NCBI GenBank assembly: GCA_935421135.1
Contig: OW285197.1
Span: 1,863,068 to 1,927,067 of the forward strand
DNA from: Bugulina stolonifera
Taxonomy: Eukaryota > Bryozoa > Gymnolaemata > Cheilostomatida > Bugulidae
Direction of reading: 5' to 3'
DNA length: 64,000 bases
Part shown: positions 20,340 through 32,100 of the stretch, piece by piece
Layout: each line of letters begins with the position of its first letter
Position numbering within the stretch: the first letter of the stretch is position 1
Program-made: the position numbers and the translations under genes
The notes under the pieces: generated by a model
Told to the model about the DNA's origin: nothing
What the model saw: the letters and a program-made list of their open reading frames with translations, nothing else
Database searches by the model: none

Positions 20340-20740
20340 GCGATGAGAAGACAAGCATCCGTCTATCCCGTTTATCTATTTCTATTTCTACCCCTCCGAG
20401 CGATGATGTCGTCGGCTAACCTCCTCGCGAAGTCTACGGTTTGAAGCGCGGAAGGGCCACCGCCTTCACCTTCCCTCGCCGCTCGTCACGGGGACGGGCG
20501 ATTTCCCTAGGGGAGGGTCCGGGGGAAATGAGGGTTAAGGCGCGAGTCTTTCATCGAAGGTCCGGGGGCGCTCGAACGGAGGAGCGCGCGAGTGCGGTGT
20601 CACCCCGACCAGTTCAGTCTCAACAGTCCCCGGCAAAGAAATCATCCGGAAGCACCACCACCACCACTCGGTAAGTTTCTTATAGTAGTATAGTCAGCGT
20701 CGTAAACTCTGCACAGGCACTCCGCACGGGTGTAGCCTAT
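19871..20740 (+). other. Inner segment of copy 1 between PolB stop and right TIR; possible further exons
   Basis: A donor-like GGG|GTGAGT at 19844, inside the last PolB codons, and an acceptor CATTCGTAG at about 20174 would join in phase to about 38 more codons ending TAG. A GAT-repeat (20310-20340) and a donor CTCG|GTAAGT near 20671 follow. Part of this stretch (about 20520-20700) is also recognisable in the decayed third copy (36465-36640, inverted), donor included. Copy 2 has lost most of it. No protein family is recognised. Confidence 0.4.
20687..20702 (+). repeat. Internal copy of the element terminus
   Basis: AGTAGTATAGTCAGCG at about 20686 repeats the first 16 bases of the element with one or two changes, in left-end orientation, just inside the right TIR. 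The equivalent CGCTGACTATACTAC occurs in the third copy at 36467-36481. Confidence 0.7.
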
Positions 20741-21292
20741 CATCACTCTAACCCGTATTTTCCTCCGCTTCACCCTACTCCAGCCGACGGTCCGCCCGCG
20801 AGGGCCGCGACGGGTCGTTGGGGCGGGAGGGCGGGGGAGGGGCGGGGGATGGGCGGGGGGGAGGGCGGCGTGGGGCCACGGCTGGACTCGCAAACGAGAA
20901 CCGCCGCGAGGCGGAGGGCGAGGCGGAGGGGAGGGGTGGGGAGGGGTGGGGAGGGGCGGGGACGGGTGGAGGGAGGACGGGTGGGGTTCGCGGGGCGGGG
21001 GGGCGCGCGCGTACGCGCGCCCCCTCGCCCGAGCCGTGGGACGGGGCGAGGGCGGGGCGCGGGGTTTGATCTTTAGACTGGGTTCCGCGGAACAGCCGAT
21101 GAGGTTTTTGAAACCCCACCCGCGATGGGGGGAGTAGGGTCTAGGGCTTTGCACATAGAGTGAGGTTTAGGGGAGAGGAGGGGGCGAGAGGACGGGTGGG
21201 GTGGTCGTCCGCCCGGGGAGTTTTTGGATCTAGGGCTAATACGACGCGGAAATGGCCGGGCGTCTGTGTAGATCTGCACTGACTATACTACT
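20741..21292. repeat. Right terminal inverted repeat of copy 1
   Basis: Inverse of 11996-12535. G-rich on the plus strand, with runs such as GGGGGAGGGGCGGGGG that could form G-quadruplexes. Ends CTATACTACT at the 6-bp duplication. Confidence 0.92.
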
Positions 21293-21589
21293 TACATGTA
21301 GGTCTTGGTGGTCGGGTGGTATAGCGCTAGTCACTCTGGTCTTGCAGTAATGACGCAAATTATCTGCGAGTTCCGCCAATGACCTGGAGGTTTTTGTCCC
21401 GGAGAAGGTCTTCCCCCTGTGCCATATCGAACTAAAGTAATATCTAGCTCTAGGAGCCCTGGTGGCCCCTCGACTAGCTCCGCTATTAGGCAGCCATGTT
21501 AATGAGTTGTGTTTGGCGCCTCGGATATTATTACAGCAACATTACAATATAAATAATGTGCTTGTCTATTTTAGTAAGTGAAGGATATA

Positions 21590-21652
21590 CACATGTACAT
21601 GTACATGTACATGGTACATGGTACATGTACATGTACATGTACATGTACATGA
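21590..21652 (+). repeat. GTACAT microsatellite
   Basis: Alternating ACATGT / ACATGG hexamers, nearly self-complementary throughout. Confidence 0.85.
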
Positions 21653-21714
21653 TTTGTATCATATACCTTTGAGAGTACAGAGATTTAAGTTAAGATTCAT
21701 GTGATTTGAGTACA

Positions 21715-22330
21715 ATATTTTCCACACCCCAGGTAGGGAAATGTACTTGGCAGATGCATTAAGTAGACCTTGCATGGAAGGAATTCCTGATAAAGTGAAT
21801 TACAATATTGTGCTCTAATAGGGCGTTACATAATAAATATTGTTGAAGAGAAACTTGTAGGTGGCATAAGAGAACAGAAACTACTATATGCAATAAAAAT
21901 GGTGATGCTGCAAGCAGTTGTATACTATATATTTGTAATGGAATTACGACGCCTCTAAAGCTGTCATAATAGTCTAACTGAATATGGTGGGTTAATTCTA
22001 TGTAACTCACGTGTATATGTTCCAAAAATGAATGTCGAGACAAACTTATCTGGAAAGGTGCCACTCTGGACACCAATGAATAGTCAAGTGCCAGAGAAGA
22101 GAAGGCAATTATTCTGCTAGCCTAGTGTTAGTAGTGACATTCATAACAATGTCTCTACATGTGGTTCTTGTGAAAGAAGTAATGCCATAAAACACCAACC
22201 TACTGTAGGTATTACCTATCTACAGCACCATGGGTCGAGTTTGGAATCAATGTATTCGGGTTTGATGGAATTTTGTATTTAATTACTATTCTAAATGGAT
22301 AGAACCTATTATAGGGGTGGGGCGATTGTG
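21715..22330 (+). pseudogene. Decayed retrotransposon pol fragment (RNase H to integrase)
   Basis: Three separated plus-strand islands read as retroelement pol. PGREMYLADALSRPCME near 21731 is the RNase H C-terminal region with its conserved LADALSR. VSTCGSCERSNAIKHQPT near 22151 matches the CxxC half of an integrase zinc-binding domain. FGINVFGFDGILYLI near 22240, with YYSKWIE in another frame after it, matches the integrase core start. Frameshifts and stops separate the islands, so the copy is dead. The type fits Ty3/gypsy. Confidence 0.7.
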
Positions 22331-23145
22331 ACTGCCATATAAGGGATGGGGTCAATGTGAATGCCACTTCTCCATCTACATGCTAAAAGGTGCATCATTA
22401 TAATTATTCTACACCCAAGTGCATAGTTACAGAACCAAAATATTATTTCCTCTGGAATTCATAAAATGAAAACAAATCTCATAATTTCACATAAATAATT
22501 TGTACATGTGAAGAAAATCAATAAATTTGAAAAACCAGTATTGGAGTAGTATTTCAATTTAACAAGCACAGCTTTTCATTTGCTTATTACAACCTAATCA
22601 ATATATTTTCTGTTGAAGTTTTTTCAGCAGTTTCAGTGCATGTAGACCAAATATTAGAATACGGTAGAAAAATATCATTGTGAATTGTTCAAATTACTAT
22701 CAATGTCAGAAAATTTTGAAATAGACAGAACAAAAATTTTATTCCTAGTTGCAACGGCATTCAATGTTTCACGTAATTAATCAATTTCGCGTAGATATTG
22801 CCAGAGGTATGTCGGTTCACTGCCTCTCTGTACAATTTTGCCAGATTCTAATAGTAGGTACATCAAGTTAATAATTGCCGTACATTAAGAATATAATATC
22901 GTTATATACCAGCCTACACTGCATTCTACATCATCGGGAGAGTACATATGGGCTGCTTTAAATACTGTATATGGATGTATTTGAATGGAATTAAATAATT
23001 AAATAATACAATGATGCCATTATTTGCCACTTTGAATATCAACAAAAGTCCTTGTAAGGAAGTTAGCAGACTACAGAACAACATGTGAGATCTGTTAACA
23101 AACAATACAATTACAACTATTAATTCAGCTTTACTGATGTGTCCT
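22331..23145. other. No gene recognised
   Basis: AT-rich sequence downstream of the lectin gene stop. It presumably holds that gene's 3' UTR on the minus strand. Confidence 0.5.
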
Positions 23146-26100
23146 TTAGTAGTCTCTCTCGCATACTGATTTGCGTACAAATGAAGTACAATATACGCTT
23201 CCATAGAGGATAGCACTGTCGGCATATTTAATTTGCATACATGCCTTCTCATGGTTGGAATCAAATATAACACCGCTAGCATAAGACATGTTAACTGGTG
23301 TTCCGTCATTCCACAGCCAAACTCCATCTACTCTGGATGCTCCCACATTTATGCTTTTAAGGTTCCAATCTAAAGAGATGTATGCATAGTAATGTTACTA
23401 CTTAGAAAATAATAAGCTATAGTATATCGAGTGGATTACTATGTTCTATTTGGCCGAGTCCAGAGTCTAATTCATATACATGTACTACATACTACATACA
23501 TACTACACTAAGTAAATCTATGCAGTGAACTCCACATGCATGCACTATGTATGCACATGTCTGTATGTAAATTGCATACTATGACACTGTTATATACACT
23601 TGAAGTAATACAAAATTCAAAATATAGGTATTTTAGTTAGTAAGTTCATATTTTGGGCTTCAAAATGATACGCAACTTGACTTGGTTGAACATGTACAAA
23701 TGGCTGTATTTGAACCCCAAAAACCGTTGAAATATAGTGATTTTGTAAAAGCTCAGGAAATTTTGCCAGGAATTTCCAACTATTCATTGATGTCACTTGT
23801 CTGTTCAGTATGAAAGAGCATCCACATAGTTGAACAAAGAAACAAAGACAACCAATGAGAGAGTGTTAGTTATAAATAGGTCAATTGTTACCATTGTTAC
23901 TGTGGGAGTAATGCTCCTTACAATTATAGTTTAGTTTATTGTACTAGTGCACATGACTAGTTGACCTATTAAAACCAATTGTAAGCAAGCCCATGTTCAT
24001 TGACAAATTTCAGCAAATCATCGGGACAAAAGTACATTAGAATCCCCTTTACACAATAGTAGTTGAAGAATTAAGCTATGTACATGTTGCATGAATACTA
24101 ATATAGACCGGTGATTCATAGTAATTTGCATTAGAGCAATCAGTGTTTGCGCGGCTCATAGAACTAGTAGTCAACGTGTCGCTTGATCGCACTAGTGATA
24201 ACCTGAACAAGTGACGTCACTTATTCACCTATTGTTGAATAGCTGAGCATTTTTGGCAATATATAAACTTTACAGTCTGATTACACTGAAGTAAATAAAG
24301 TAAATATAGTCAATTTGCATATCATCTTGAAGCTAAAAGTGTTTCCTAATTGACTAGAATGGTCAAATCCTCAAAAATTGAATACTTTAAAACACAGAAG
24401 CATGTAGGACTATAGTTTTATGCCTACAGCTTGCTTAGAAGGATAAAAGATGACATGTTTCACATAGAAGGAAAAATGGTTAATGGGTAATGAATACAGA
24501 CAATCAGATGGTAGCAACAAGTTCAAATATATACAAAATAATGCAAGTAGTATTGTCAGCGCAGATCTACACAGACACCCACCCGGTTTTGGTACGTGTT
24601 AGCCCTAGATCCCTAAAATCCCCGGGCAGACTACCACCCCACCCGTCCTCTCGCCCCCTCCCCTAAACCTTACTCTATGTGCAAAGCCCTAGAACCTACC
24701 CCCCGATCGCGGGTGGGGTTTCAAAAACCTCATCGGCTGTTCCGCAGAACCCAGGCTAAAGAGCAAACCCCAAACCCCGCCGCGCTCCTGTCCCACGGCT
24801 CGGGCGAGGGGGCGCGCGCGTACGCGTGTGCTCCCCCGCCCCGCAAACTCCACCCGTCCTCCCCTCCACCCGTCCTCCCCTCCACCCGTCCCCGACCCCC
24901 TCCCCGCCCCGTCCCCTCCTCCTCCCCTCTGCCCCGCCCTCCGTCTCGCGGCGGTCCTCGTTTGAGAGTCCAGCCGTGGCCCCATGCCGCCCTTCCCCCG
25001 CCCTCCCCCACCCTCCCCCACCCTCCCCCACCCACCGTAGACTTCGAGAGGTAGTTCGCCGACAACGTCCTCGCTCGGAGGGGTAGAAATAGATAAATAG
25101 ATGGATGTTCTCTCTTCCTCTTCGTCATCATCATCATCATCATTGTCATCATCGTCATCATCATCCTACAAATAGACCCGTTTGTTTCCCCTTCTGATAA
25201 AACCCCGATTGTCCCCTCTCACCGACTCCCCTGTCCTGAGCACAGAGAGGAACTTCTCTTTGGTTAGGGCGTTTCCTCTTTTGTTTAGTCCTTTGCTGCT
25301 ATACTTGCTATCACCATCAGCGGACCAACAAAAGTATGTTTTTGAGTTGAGCGCGATGACACCCTCCCCCCGAAACTCCTCTTTAAACAGGCCGGGGGTT
25401 CGTGTCTCGTATCGCTGCACCTTCTCACATCATTCCCTCATCTCCCACTCTTGCCCGAGCACCTTAGTCGTGATAAAGTCTCCCTTGTGCTTATCGCAGA
25501 AGGGTCTGGGAAACCATTTACCGTATTCTCTGTAGAACTCTTCTTTTTTATCTTTATCTTTTCGGATGACCTCATCTATACTACGAGCACTCAGGGCCGT
25601 GTAAGCGCTATCCATGTCCATTTCTACGTACTCAAAGTCCTCTCTGCTGACGAATCTGTGAAAATAAAACGGATGGGTCGGAGGGGGTTGACACCAAAGA
25701 ATAAATAGAGAAGGGTTTGATAAAATCTTTGTATAGTCTAGTTCTACTCACCTATCAATAAAGTCGTAGTAGAACTCTAGCATTTTCAACTTGGCTCTCT
25801 GGAGGATGACGAATCCTACGACATATGGAACAGGTGCAGGCTAGTGATGGTGTAGGCTAGTGGTGGTGCAGGCTTGGGAGTGGGAGTGGGAGAGAGAGAG
25901 AGAGTTCACCCTACCACTCAGAATAAGTTTCACCAAATCAAGAGTCAAAGTAAAGAAGATTGTCAACACTTGCCTTTTTCTTGTGAAGCACTATCTCAAA
26001 GTAGTTTTCATCACCTTCGTTGAAACTAGAACTGTGCCTACTCCTCACTTTGGCACCCGCCCCCTCTACTGTCTCTACATACTTGACAGTCTTATGTTTC

Positions 26101-29100
26101 TCCTTATTTGTTATGGTCTTTCCGTAGGCTGAATTCCCAACGAGCTTGCTGGTGCTGGCCAAGAGGGCCAGGTCGGGGTCCAGATCCCCCCCCTCTTCTA
26201 GCGTCTGAGACCGTAGAACCAAAGTCTTTGTAGACAGCTCGTGGAATAAAGTGAACGAACTGATAAATCCTGGTAATTATCAAACCTTGACCTAGATACC
26301 ATCTAGCCAGATCAGTGAGTAGTGTGATTCGCTCGCTAAAAAGACTCCCCACGAGCATTCGCTGAGGTCTCTTCAAGAATCCGTTCTGTTCGGCAAAAGT
26401 GTGCATGTGTTCACTAAGGTGCTTTCTTCTCACGGTTATATTCTTGAAAATAGGTGCCATCTCAGAGAACTTCGCTTTTAGATCTTCGGGTACGGAAATG
26501 TCACACTCCACTAAACCGTAGTACTCTCCACTACGAATGTTATTGATTATCTTATCGAGGTTGATGTGGCCCCTCTCCGGGTAGAGGGAAGAAAAGAAGA
26601 TGGAGAGAAATGCCCTAACCTCTTCATCCGAGCGAACTCGCGTTTCCCACTCACACTCACACTGGTGATGAGCTTATAGCCTAGAGCCTTGATGTATTCT
26701 TCTTTCCTCACAGTGTCCACCCGGAGCTTTTCATTTGTCATGTTTCTGACACCTTTTCCGTTCCCTCCCAGCTCGCACTCGTGTCCATGCCAGTAGCAAC
26801 CGTGGAATTGGTACACCGTCCGACACTGTTCGCTACAACCATCCACCGGTAGGTTGTGACAGCATATCCTCATTTCTCCTCCATTCTGTTGGTGAAGGAT
26901 GACCTCTCCTCTCTTCCACGATTGGAACTCTAACCAACCATGCACCACTTTGCTGAACTTTTTCACAGGTTCTAGAGCAAAGCCTTGGCTCTCTAGTCTC
27001 CGCCTGGGATAACCCGTAGGCATATTCCCCATCATACAGTATAGGTAGAGAGCGTTGGCATCAACTCCCAGAATGGACCTACAGGGTTTTGCGGATGTGC
27101 CATACATCTTCTCTCGAATAGAGGTCACTCCAACCTCATGATGTCTGTGAAAGATAATGCTTGGCCCTCCCACGAAGTTATCGCGAAGAGTATGGTACAG
27201 ACTTTTGCTCTCCTCATCGAACAGACATATGGGTTGCGAGTTGCAAAGTTCGTCTCGGAGAGACATTAACCTATGCAGCGGGGGAGCGGCTTGTGGAGGA
27301 GAGTAGCCGTAAGGTCGGGCCTCCACCTTCATAAACAACCATCTGATAGCCAAGCCTGGAAGCGAGATTGCGGATTTCAACATGTCAATACCCTTTTGTC
27401 GATAGATAGAGCTCTGACGTGCAATGGCCTCGATGAATGGGGCCACATCGAGGTTGTTGTACCAGATGAGAAAATCCCTGAACGTTTCCATGTTCTCTCT
27501 TTCCCACACGAGCTGGCAGTGGTGATAATCTTGCTTGCTCAATTTTTGCTGGGTCAGCGAGTTGAAAGAACTCTCTCGGAGAGGTAGTCCATAATGATCC
27601 AACCTTCTCAGGGAATCTACCCAGTTGTAAGGAAAGAACCCCTTACTCTCTGACACGCCAAACGCCTTCAAGTATTTGGAGTAGTTGAAGCCTGGTGCGA
27701 TAAAGTTGCATATGTCAAAGAACCTAAAACGTCTACTCTCCACGCAGGACACACTGTTTATACGCTTAACGATGAAGACAAAATCTTCTCCCTCCTCCTC
27801 TTGTAGAGAGCGTAGCAAAGGTCCGTTTAGTATATTTAGGTCATACTTTTGTGAGTTGAAGCCAACCACTGGAACGCTGGAGATGTGCTGTTCTAACTCT
27901 CCTTCCAATCCGGAGAGACCGGACTTCACCATGTAAGTCGAGACGTTAGAGAACTTGTCGTCAGCAAAGGCTTCTTCTCTATCCGCCCAATCCGCAAGAA
28001 AGGTAGAGAGTCGCTTGCGGACATCCCGGAATCTTTCTCCGAACAAATCTCCTCCCACGTCAGCAATCTTTGCTATGTATTGGACGAATTGGCGAATGCA
28101 CTTTGTCCCATCCTTGCTGTCGACGCTCCTCACAAAACACCTGGCCTGCTCAAACCCTGGGACGTTAGAACATACAGATCTGCTCAGTAACTCGTGTCTT
28201 GCACTAAAAGTCATCGTGGAGGTGGTAGTTGGTAGATTGTCTTTTATAGTAGGGGTAGTATAAGAGGTCGGGGTTCACCACCTCTATTCCCGCCAATCGC
28301 TTGAGTTTTGTGAATATGGTTGGTGGAAGTCCAAACGTTCCACCAGGGAAAACAAACACCGATGCCTCCTCTGGCGAGCACTTATGTCATCGTAGGCTGG
28401 AGAAGCGTGTGAAAGCGTCATCGCACAGCTTGCAGGTGAAACATCTGGCAAACGAGACAACATTCTTTATCTAGCTGAAGTGTTTTTCGTACATGTTGAC
28501 GAAGAGTTTATGGGCTTTGTTTTGTGCCCCAGACGACCAGACTATCGGAGCTACCCCCTCATCAGTTAGGCGGAAGACTATTATAGATATGTCAAAATGA
28601 TCTTCCAAGGCCAGTAGATCACTCGCGTCCACCCCGGGAAAGTCTGACAAAATTGATGAGGGTGGGGAAGAAGATTTAGAACGTCTCATGTATTGATTAA
28701 ACGAGCGATGTGTTGTGGCGTGAGAGGGGTGACGACAGCAACATCCCTTCTTCTGGTCGCAGTTACAGTCATACATCATGGCCAGACATCTAAAGAAACA
28801 CAAGTTGTCTGAGTAGGAACGCACACCTCCTCTAGCCCAATAGTCCACGCCTAGTGCTAGCACATGTCGGTTGTTAAGTATGTAGTCTGGGAGTTTGCTC
28901 ACTACACCACCCACCTTGCCAATCTCTAGGAGTTTATAGACGTAGGACGTCAGATTTGTGATGTGACGTAGAGTCCAAGCGGTGTTCGGTCTTCTTTGTG
29001 CTGACCTCTCTCTCAAGTCGAGCTCCTGCACGGATTCGCAAAACTCCCTCATCTCATTCTCTGTTCTGATCAGTCTTGGCTTGGGGAAGAATGTGGCATT

Positions 29101-32100
29101 GTTGCTTGATGAGTGAAAGTAGCGCAACTCTCCACTGGTCTTATGCTCGAGGATAACTCCAGCGCTACAGTTAATCTTTACACTACGAGGCACTCTCTTC
29201 CACATCGCTCTCAATTTAGACCACATCTCTTCATTCCCTTCATCTTCACCTTCCCCTCTCCACACTCTAACATTGAGAATGTCTTCTACAGGTTGAGAGT
29301 GTATTGCGGACCTGTTAGAATTCCAATAGCGGGCTAGTAGCACCCCCATCTCATCCCCCTCTTCAGCTGTTGGAGGTTTGGACCAGAAAACATTATCAAA
29401 CTTCTCTGCACCTCCCTCATCTTTCTCCGCCTTGGCCTCGCTATGAAATCGCTTCATGTGATGACCTAGCTTTCTCCTCCCATCAAAACATCCGCCACAA
29501 ACCAGGCACTTGTGCGGGTGAGCCTGTGCATGCATTCTCTTCGTGTGTCTGTCTAGAGAAAACGCTGTTTTGAGAACCAGACCGCATAGTTGACAGGTGT
29601 GCTCACCCTGACGAGAGCTCTCTCCCCCTCTAAAAACACAAAATAGTAGGGTGTAAATTATCTCTTTACCTCATACTACTATAAGCAATAAACAGTCCAC
29701 AATTGCTACCAACTACCTCTTTTAGCACTAACCTTCTTTTGTACTTGTTGACATCTCTGATCAGGTGCTGACTAGTAGGTAGGTGTCTCTGTTTAGTCTC
29801 CCTATGAAAATATAAAGTAGCAGGGTGTAAGTTATTTTTTGCTTGATACCATTATATACAATAAACACTTCACAATTGCTGCCAATTACCCTACTTAGCA
29901 CTAACCTTATGTTCTACTTGTTGACATCTCTGATCAGGTGCTGACTAGTAGGTAGCTGTCTCTGTTTAGTATCACTCTGTTGACTAGAGGCTGATTGTAC
30001 ATACTCCTAGAGTGAAAAACTCCTACCTTAAATGGTAATATTCAGTAGGCGGAGTCTAGCCATTTCTCCGCCCTTTCCAATACCCTCTCCCCCCTCCCCC
30101 CCCCCCCCCGATGCATACCGATGTCAATCCGAAGTCCCCGATGCGTACTGATGTCAAGCCGAAGCCTCCCGATGCACCTCGATGTCAATCCGATGTGTCC
30201 TGATGTGTCCTGATGTGCCCCGATGTGTCCCGATGTGCCCCGATGTGCAACGATGTGTCCCGATGTCACTTGACGCATCGGGACACATCGGGAGACATCG
30301 GGACACATCGGGGCACATCGGGACACATCGGATTGACATCGGGGTGCATCGGGAGGCTTCGGCTTGACATCGGTATGCATCGGGGCACATCGGGATTGGA
30401 TGATAGAAAGGGAGGAGTCAAGGATTGAGCAGTTGTATAAAGGGAGAGTAGGATCACAGTCTCAGCATTCAAAGTTCAGCACATCACTACTATACATCTA
30501 CACTACTACAATAGTACATCATCAATGGATACTGACAACATAGTCCAGAACCAAGAAGAGTTGTTTGCAGGCTTAACAGACTCACAAATGGATGGAATTA
30601 TCGAAGAGGAAGAGTGCAGTCAGAAGAGGAAAGAAGAGGTGGATGCGTTAAAAGAGGCACGGAAGAAGGGGGAAATAATAGGAGTGGGGAGTGTTGCCCG
30701 AATGGATCTTTTTAACGTGGCGGACTCTCCATCCTCCCCGGAGCGGGCCTCGGATAGGGGCGAGACCACAACATCCAAGAAGAGAAAGACCCCAAAAGGA
30801 AAAGAAGTGAAACAAGATGAAATCTGTGCTAAGAAAAAAAGGAAACCTCAAGTCATTGTAATATCCGATGAAGAGGGTGGAGATGATGATGATGATGGAC
30901 ACGCAGCCAATTCGGCTACGGAAGAAGTGGATGGTGGTGAAGTGTCGAAACCAAAGAAAGCTACCAAGTCCCCTTGCAAGGGGTAGAAAAAGCGTGGAGG
31001 ACTAAGCCTGGAGAAAGCTCGTGCGGTGGCAGCGACCCTATTGTAAGTAGACCTATCCCTATATCCATAAAACTCCGTACCATCTTTCTCCCGTTTAACC
31101 GCTTTGTCAGATCTATCTATATACACCACTTTTGTTATTGTAGGAGAATAGGAGCGGAGAAGAGGAGCTCTCTGCAGACAACGGTGAAGTTGTCAGAGCT
31201 AGAGCCAGGAACTGTGCTAGAGGTGAGTGGAGGTTCGGTGGTTGAAACGACATTCGGAAAAGCATTCTTAGCCAGGGCAGGCTACGTGGATGGCAAGGGG
31301 ATGAGACATTGCATCAGCTTCCACACCAACATTCGTCACGCCATGCCCAAGCTTGTAGATGCGAAGGAAGAAGAGCTAAAGAACCGTACCCTTCCACCTA
31401 GGATCATGGTATACTTGGAGCAACAGGAGACCGCTAAAGGACAAAACACATTCAACCGTATCGAGAGCGTGTGCTCCCTGCCAGGAGCAGCCATGAAAAA
31501 GCTGGCCGGTGACTTGAGAAAGAAGACCTTAGCCCAGTTAGAAGAATTTTTTCAGGTGCACATGCTATCTTCGTTCCCCGTTGGTTCTGTGCTGGTGGTG
31601 ACCGCACTTCGGCCCACATACATCCCAAGATGCGGTGATGGTGATAATGCAAACAACTCCATTGCCACCTACGAGTGTCGGATTGGAAATGAAGAAAGGA
31701 AGGGAGAGATCTTCCTTCCGGGACGTCTGGCGATTTCGATGAAAGAGCTCCTCCCCTCCGTGATGGTGTACAAGGGACAGAAGACTTCCAAGAGCGGGAG
31801 AGCATTCTACGATTGTGTCATTCTAGACGCCGTCCTCGGCGACCGTCTCCTCTCCGCCACTGCACAGTCTTGAGGCAATTCATGACACTTTTTCATAGTT
31901 GAATGTATTAGCAATTAAATCGCATTACTTATCAATACTCTCAGTGAATTGTTTATCGCTTGATTTTATATTATTACTCTCAAACGTATTGGATTTTAAA
32001 GCTATTTCATCACGTTTTTTCATAGTTACGCGTATTAGTGATTAAACAGTGTTACGTATCATTCCTCTCACCGAATTTTTTATCGATTGATTTTATATTA

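Larger units (their letters stand above)
11996..21292 (+). mobile_element. Integrase-less Polinton-like element, copy 1 (9297 bp)
   Basis: The ends read AGTAGTATAGTCAGTGC and its inverse, inside terminal inverted repeats of about 540-552 bp. The insertion is bracketed by a perfect 6-bp duplication, TACATG (11990-11995 and 21293-21298). Order: left TIR, subterminal tandem repeats, OB-like gene (minus), 10-bp-phased inverted repeat, repeated 5' exon modules, PolB gene (plus), unannotated inner segment, right TIR. AG-starting termini, 6-bp duplications and a protein-primed-type PolB are Polinton/Maverick traits. However, I find no RVE integrase, capsid, protease or packaging ATPase, and no room for them. 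Both genes are open, so copy 1 may encode functional proteins. Mobilisation by an integrase supplied in trans is my inference. Confidence 0.88.
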
